Shown one piece after another: positions 60,224 to 64,000 of a DNA stretch of 64,000 nt. This DNA comes from Natronospirales bacterium. Its GTDB lineage: Bacteria > Pseudomonadota > Gammaproteobacteria > Natronospirales > REEB76. Every line of letters begins with the position of its first letter. The stretch's first letter is position 1. The stretch lies in contig JAJYUH010000001.1 of NCBI GenBank assembly GCA_021792635.1, positions 74,515-138,514 of the forward strand, in the 5' to 3' direction. The notes beneath the pieces were generated by a model. That model worked only from the letters and a program-made list of their open reading frames with translations. It was not told the DNA's origin and did not search any database. The translations under genes were made by a program, and so were the position numbers.

Positions 60224-60450
60224 AACATGTATTGGGTGGAAGTCGGTGGCATTGGAGTTTCACCGCGTTCCATATAATCCCGAGTTTATACCACTCGCCC
60301 TGAGGCATAAAAACTTCAGAATTTCTTGGGGTGCGGAGCCCTCTTGGTTGAATGGTCCAAGGACCCGTCTGCTTGAAATTCAGGATTCAGGGCCTGGGTT
60401 TCCGATCAGCAATAACACCCACAGCAATCCTGTGGGTGTTGGTTGCCGGG
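60224..60450 (-). repeat. 226-bp repeat, copy 2
   Basis: Second copy of the repeat at 59286-59511. It ends at GTTGGGC (60226-60220), a perfect GTTRRRY core and the opening of the higBA cassette. Its hairpin is AACACCCACAG (60414-60424) / CTGTGGGTGTT (60430-60440); one base pair has changed on both sides relative to copy 1. Confidence 0.85.
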
Positions 60451-60466
60451 TTACAAGCTCTGTGGC

Positions 60467-60622
60467 TCAGCCGCCCGCCGATGCGTTTCCGATGAAGGCA
60501 TTGATGTTGTGGTCCACTTCCGGTTGCACCTGCGGATTCAGGTAGAGTGAATGCTTGCCGCCTGCGCGTAACAGGCGACAATTATGATTTTCAAGGTGCC
60601 GGACGAAATCGGATCGTTTCAG
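60467..60622 (-). pseudogene. hicA: Truncated HicA-like toxin remnant
   Basis: The frame reads LKRSDFVRHLENHNCRLLRA and GGKHSLYLNP, a good HicA N-terminus with the catalytic His in GGKHSLYL. After NP it leaves the family (QVQPEVDHNINAFIGNASAGG, then stop). The expected ATG is CTG (60622-60620). It overlaps the hicB remnant stop by three bases, as in an intact hicB-hicA pair. It is probably inactive. Confidence 0.65.
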
Positions 60623-60833
60623 GCCCTGAGCCGCAGAGTTTCGCGGATCACGCCAGCACCGTGCGGTTCCTCTTGTGTCAAGGCGCGATTGGCTTCCAGC
60701 ACCATTCTCACGGCCTCTTCAAGGTTGGCGCGGGCTTCCTCAAGGGTCGCCCCTGGGTGTTGACGCCAGGCAACTCCTCGACGCATGAGATATATCCTTC
60801 CGGTACCTCGCGGTAAACTGCCGTGCATTGCAG
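60619..60833 (-). pseudogene. hicB: Frameshifted HicB-like antitoxin
   Basis: The N-terminal part TAVYREVPEGYISCVEELPGVNTQG is in one frame, and the rest, ATLEEARANLEEAVRMVLEANRALTQEE, in another. They join at a GGGG run near 60752-60755 where one G seems lost. The start position reads CTG instead of ATG. The sum is a normal-length HicB (about 70 residues). Both start loss and frameshift indicate decay, although a homopolymer sequencing error could explain the frameshift. Confidence 0.7.
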
Positions 60834-60866
60834 TGACCGGATGGTAGTGAATTTACCGAGGTATAT

Positions 60867-61514
60867 ATGCAACTCAGTGTAGGTATGAACCAATTCGACA
60901 CCGCGCGGGTGTTCTGCATCGGCCGCAATTACGCGGAACATGCCAAGGAAATGGGCGCGCCGAAACCGGCGGAGCCGGTGGTGTTCATGAAGCCGGCCAC
61001 GAGCCTGGTGCCTGAAGGCGAGCCCCTGGTGCTGCCGCGTGGCCGTGGCAGTGTGCACCACGAGATGGAGCTGGTGATCGCCCTGGACCGGGAGGGACGC
61101 GACATCGCAGTGGCGGATGCCCTGCGGTATATGGCGGGCGTGACGCTCGGCATTGATCTTACGCTGCGGGATCTGCAGTCGCGGCTGAAGCAGGCGGGCC
61201 AGCCCTGGGAACTCGCCAAGTCTTTCGACGGCAGTGCGGCCATCGGCCGCTTCACGTCCTGGCCGGCGGAGTTCGATTTCCAGAATCTGGAGATGCGCTG
61301 CACAGTGAACGGGATTCTGCGCCAGCAGGGTAATACGCGCGACATGCTGTTCCCGGTGGCGGAGATCATCAGCTTTCTCAGTCGCCACTGGCGGCTGCTG
61401 CCGGGCGACCTCATCTATACGGGCACGCCGGCAGGCGTGGGGCCGCTGGTGCCGGGTGACACTATCATGTTGGAGGCGACCGGGCTGGGTCCGTTCGGCT
61501 GGGCGTGCGTGTGA
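60867..61514 (+). CDS. Fumarylacetoacetate hydrolase family protein
   Basis: A 215-residue FAH-fold enzyme: VFCIGRNYAEHAKEMGAPKP at the start, KPATSLVPEGEPLVLP, the metal-binding HHEMELVIAL (Glu-x-Glu), YMAGVTLGIDLTLRDLQ, and the closing GDLIYTGTPAGVGPLVPGD. This single-domain form is close to the YcgM/acylpyruvase (FAHD1-like) group, which hydrolyses acylpyruvates or decarboxylates oxaloacetate. It starts at ATG 60867 and is followed by the lut genes after 39 bp. Confidence 0.9.
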   Translation: MQLSVGMNQFDTARVFCIGRNYAEHAKEMGAPKPAEPVVFMKPATSLVPEGEPLVLPRGRGSVHHEMELVIALDREGRDIAVADALRYMAGVTLGIDLTLRDLQSRLKQAGQPWELAKSFDGSAAIGRFTSWPAEFDFQNLEMRCTVNGILRQQGNTRDMLFPVAEIISFLSRHWRLLPGDLIYTGTPAGVGPLVPGDTIMLEATGLGPFGWACV

Positions 61515-61553
61515 TCCCAGGCGTGCGCGGCATCACGGCGATATACTGCCGCG

Positions 61554-62294
61554 GTGCGCGTCGGACTGTTCATCACCTGTCTCGCGGATCTGCTGCGGCC
61601 GAGTCTGGCGCGCGCGGCGCGCACGCTGCTGGCGCTCACCGGCGCCGAGGTAGTGGTACCGCGTCGGCAGACCTGCTGCGGGCAGCCGGCGCTCAACGCC
61701 GGTGCTCCCACCGCCGCTCGCACCCTTGCACTCAAGCTGGTACGCGAGTTCGCAGACTGCGATGCGGTGGTCCTGCCTTCGGGTTCCTGCGCCGGCACGC
61801 TGCGCATCCACTTTCCCGGGCTTTTCACCGAACGGCCGGAGGCCGAGCGCCGCGACATCGAGGCGCTGGCCGCACGTACCCACGAGCTTGCCGAATTCCT
61901 CGAGCGTCGCCTGCCGGAGGTGCCGGGGCGTTACGCCGGGCGCGTCACTTATCACGATTCCTGTTCCGGACTGCGCGAACTCGGCGTGAAGCAGGCGCCG
62001 CGTGCACTGCTGGCGCGCGTGCCGGGTCTCACGCTGGTGGAGATGGCCAACGCTGAAGACTGCTGCGGTTTCGGCGGCACCTTCGCGCTGAAGTACGGCG
62101 CGATTTCCGCAGCCATCTGCGACCGCAAGTGCGCGGCGATCCGCGCCAGCGGCGCCGGCACGGTCACGGGCGGCGACCTCGGTTGCCTGATGCACATGGC
62201 CGGGCGGTTACAGCGCACGGGCGATACCACCACGCGCGTGCTGCACTGGGCCGAGCTTGTGGCCGGCACAGACGGAGTGCAGACGTGGAAGTAA
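61554..62294 (+). CDS. lutA: LutA/YkgE-like Fe-S protein of lactate oxidation
   Basis: A 246-residue protein made of two cysteine-rich CCG domains (TCCGQPALNAGAP near residue 40 and EDCCGFGGTFALKYGAIS near 165), each with an associated upstream Cys (LFITCLADL; YHDSCSGLRELG). Such domains bind a [4Fe-4S] cluster. It belongs to the LutABC / LldEFG (YkgEFG) complex that oxidises L-lactate to pyruvate. It starts at GTG 61554; the end overlaps lutB. The FAH gene upstream may be co-transcribed. Confidence 0.93.
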   Translation: MRVGLFITCLADLLRPSLARAARTLLALTGAEVVVPRRQTCCGQPALNAGAPTAARTLALKLVREFADCDAVVLPSGSCAGTLRIHFPGLFTERPEAERRDIEALAARTHELAEFLERRLPEVPGRYAGRVTYHDSCSGLRELGVKQAPRALLARVPGLTLVEMANAEDCCGFGGTFALKYGAISAAICDRKCAAIRASGAGTVTGGDLGCLMHMAGRLQRTGDTTTRVLHWAELVAGTDGVQTWK

Positions 62295-63691
62295 CCTCGC
62301 ACAGGTTCCGCGCGGCCGCGGCCGAGAGCCTGGCCAACACGCAACTGCAGCGCGCGCTGGCGCGCATCCCCGAGCGCTTTGTGGCGGCACGCGCCCGCGC
62401 CGCCGCCGAGTTCGGCGAGTTCGAGCAGTTGCGCGCGGCGGGCGCGGCCATCCGCGAACGCACACTGGCGCGCCTGGACGTGCTCCTGGAGCGTTTCGAA
62501 GCGGAAGCGGTGCGCCGGGGTGCGCGCGTGCATTGGGCCGTGGATGCCGCCGAGGCCAACCGCATCGTGCTGGACATCGCCCGCGGGCACGGGGTGCGGC
62601 GCATCGTCAAGTCCAAGTCCATGGTGACCGAGGAATGCGCCCTCAACGACGCGCTCGAAACCGCGGGGCTGGAGGTGCTGGAGACCGATCTCGGCGAGTA
62701 CATCCTGCAGCTCGCCCGCGAGCGACCCTCGCACATCATCGCGCCGGTGATCCACAAGAACCGGGAGGAGGTGACCGAACTGTTTTCCGCCCGGCATCGG
62801 CGGCCGCGCAGCACCGACATCGCGGCGCTCTGCCAAGAGGCGCGCGAGATCCTGCGGCCGCAGTTCTTCGCCGCCGACATGGGCATCACCGGGGCGAATT
62901 TCCTGGTGGCGGAAACCGGGTCGGTGGCGCTGTTTACGAACGAGGGCAACGGCCGGCTGGTGACCACGCTGCCGCGGGTGCACGTAGCCGTCGCCGGTAT
63001 CGAGAAAGTGGTGGAGACGCTCGGGGAGCTGGCCGCACTCGCACGCCTGCTGCCGCGTTCGGCCACCGGCCAGGCGATCTCCAACTACTTCACGCTGCTC
63101 ACCGGGGTGCGCGGCGCGACGGAGAGCGACGGTCCCGAGGCGTTCCACATCGTGCTGCTGGACAACGGCCGCAGCCGGCTGCTCGGCTCGGAATTGCATC
63201 CCATCCTGCGCTGCATCCGCTGCGGCGCCTGCCTCAATCACTGCCCGGTGTACCAGACGGTGGGGGGCCATGCCTACGGCTGGGTGTATCCGGGGCCCAT
63301 GGGCGCGGTGTGGACGCCGGCGCTCGTGGGGCTTGAGCGCGCGCGCGAGCTCCCCGAGGCGGCCACGTTCTGCGGCCAGTGTCAGGTGGCCTGCCCGGTG
63401 ATGATCCCGCTGCCGGATTTGCTGCGCCGGCTGCGCACGCGCGCCACCGCGGAACGTCTGCGCCCGGCGCGCGAACGCCTGGCGCTCAATCTCTGGGGGT
63501 GTGCCGCCCGCCACCCGCGGCTGTACGCATTGCTTACCGCGTTGGCCGCCCGGATGCTCTACCGGCTCGGCCACCGCCGTGGCTGGGTGCGCCGGCTGCC
63601 CTTGGCTGCGGGTTGGACGGCGACGCGTGATTTCCCCGCGGGCGAGGGCCGTACCGCGCGCGAAGTATTGCGGCGGGAGCGCAGCGGATGA
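62285..63691 (+). CDS. lutB: LutB/YkgF-like Fe-S protein of lactate oxidation
   Basis: A 468-residue protein with an N-terminal LUD domain (residues ~60-290: KSKSMVTEECALNDALE, HIIAPVIHKNREEV, ADMGITGANFLVAETGSVAL) and a C-terminal ferredoxin-like part with two cluster motifs (CIRCGACLNHCPVY and CGQCQVACPVMIPL). This is the standard LutB architecture. The start is GTG 62285, overlapping the end of lutA; its stop overlaps the lutC ATG, so the three genes are translationally coupled. Confidence 0.95.
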   Translation: MEVTSHRFRAAAAESLANTQLQRALARIPERFVAARARAAAEFGEFEQLRAAGAAIRERTLARLDVLLERFEAEAVRRGARVHWAVDAAEANRIVLDIARGHGVRRIVKSKSMVTEECALNDALETAGLEVLETDLGEYILQLARERPSHIIAPVIHKNREEVTELFSARHRRPRSTDIAALCQEAREILRPQFFAADMGITGANFLVAETGSVALFTNEGNGRLVTTLPRVHVAVAGIEKVVETLGELAALARLLPRSATGQAISNYFTLLTGVRGATESDGPEAFHIVLLDNGRSRLLGSELHPILRCIRCGACLNHCPVYQTVGGHAYGWVYPGPMGAVWTPALVGLERARELPEAATFCGQCQVACPVMIPLPDLLRRLRTRATAERLRPARERLALNLWGCAARHPRLYALLTALAARMLYRLGHRRGWVRRLPLAAGWTATRDFPAGEGRTAREVLRRERSG

Positions 63692-64000
63692 GCGCGCGCG
63701 AGGCCATCCTCACACGGGTGCGTGCCGCGACTGCCGGCACACGGGCGCCGCCCGCAGCCGAGATGATTCCGCGAGCCGCCGGCACCCTGACGGAAGATCC
63801 GCTGGCGCGGTTCCGCCGCCTGGCGGAAGCGTCGGGCTCGACCCTGGATGAGGCCGCTTCGGCGGCGGTCCCCGGGTGTGTCGCCGCCTATCTGAAGGAC
63901 GCGGGCCTGACGCACGCAGCCGTGGTGTGGCCCGCGTTGGCGGCGTTGCCGTGGACCGCAGCCGGTATCGCCGCCGAGGCGCGTGCGCCGCAGACGACGG
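63688..64000 (+). CDS. lutC: LutC/YkgG-like LUD-domain protein, 5' part
   Basis: Only the first ~104 codons are in the window. The product begins MSAREAILTRVRAATAGTRA, a LutC-like N-terminal helix, and continues with DPLARFRRLAEASGSTLDEA and VAAYLKDAGLTHAAVVWP, matching the start of a LUD domain. The ATG overlaps the lutB stop (ATGA). It completes the lutABC set in standard order. Confidence 0.88.
   Translation, partial: MSAREAILTRVRAATAGTRAPPAAEMIPRAAGTLTEDPLARFRRLAEASGSTLDEAASAAVPGCVAAYLKDAGLTHAAVVWPALAALPWTAAGIAAEARAPQTT

Noticed and set aside
61952..63574. Long minus-strand frame of 540 codons
   Set aside because: It mirrors lutA and lutB, which have clear motifs; the antisense product is His/Arg-rich without recognisable domains.

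Overview
The window is about 60% GC, densely coded, and reads as part of a gammaproteobacterial chromosome. The best evidence is synteny: a divergent locus with def-fmt-rsmB on one side and LysM protein-dprA-smg-topA-tsaC-hemF on the other resembles the E. coli def/fmt/rsmB and smf/smg/yrdD/yrdC region. An ntrY/ntrX pair, priA/argS/SPOR, split pntAA/pntAB/pntB genes and a Mg-type hemB fit the same picture. I cannot name the genus; an autotroph- or sulfur-oxidiser-like lineage is a guess only. No rRNA, tRNA, CRISPR array or integrase gene was seen.

Layout. 1-2350: a copper protein tail, a ChrB-domain protein, a YVTN-type propeller and an Fe/Mn superoxide dismutase. 2391-8349: aroE, hemB, an ECF sigma factor with its DUF3379 partner, a WbuC-like cupin, tag, and a TauE/SafE exporter with its DUF1634 partner. 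8367-17247 (minus strand): the dacB/VOC/hemF/tsaC/topA/smg/dprA/LysM block. 17452-25634 (plus): def, fmt, rsmB, DUF4390, ntrY, ntrX, a winged-helix protein and a frameshifted membrane gene. 25991-30601 (minus): SPOR protein, argS, priA, preceded by a palindromic pair of DnaA boxes. 30886-32621: a second sigma factor with DUF3619, an unknown exported protein and a DUF3106 protein. 32694-35629: split-subunit transhydrogenase behind an array of five hairpins.

35977-45632 is accessory in character. It holds an HNH nuclease, a fructosamine kinase, a HicB/HicA toxin-antitoxin pair lying between two copies of the kinase 3' end, and a six-gene complex I / hydrogenase-4-like operon. The catalytic large subunit of that operon lacks all four nickel-binding cysteines, which points to an Ehr (energy-converting hydrogenase-related) proton-pumping complex, not a hydrogenase. 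45810-56288 contains a small ribbon-helix-helix protein, a four-gene signalling operon (periplasmic binding protein, CHASE3-PAS histidine kinase, lone receiver, receiver-PAS-GAF-GGDEF-EAL protein) and a tricorn-type protease. 56571-58219 encodes a Skp/OmpH protein and threonine aldolase.

58227-60450 is the most unusual stretch: a short gene-cassette array on the minus strand with integron attC-like sites but no visible integrase. Its cassettes carry a PF10107-like nuclease, a 71-residue protein of unknown function and a HigB/HigA toxin-antitoxin pair. Two 226-bp repeats with a covarying hairpin end exactly at cassette boundaries, and a decayed HicB/HicA pair sits just outside. The window closes with a fumarylacetoacetase-family enzyme and a lutABC-like lactate oxidation operon that runs off the end.
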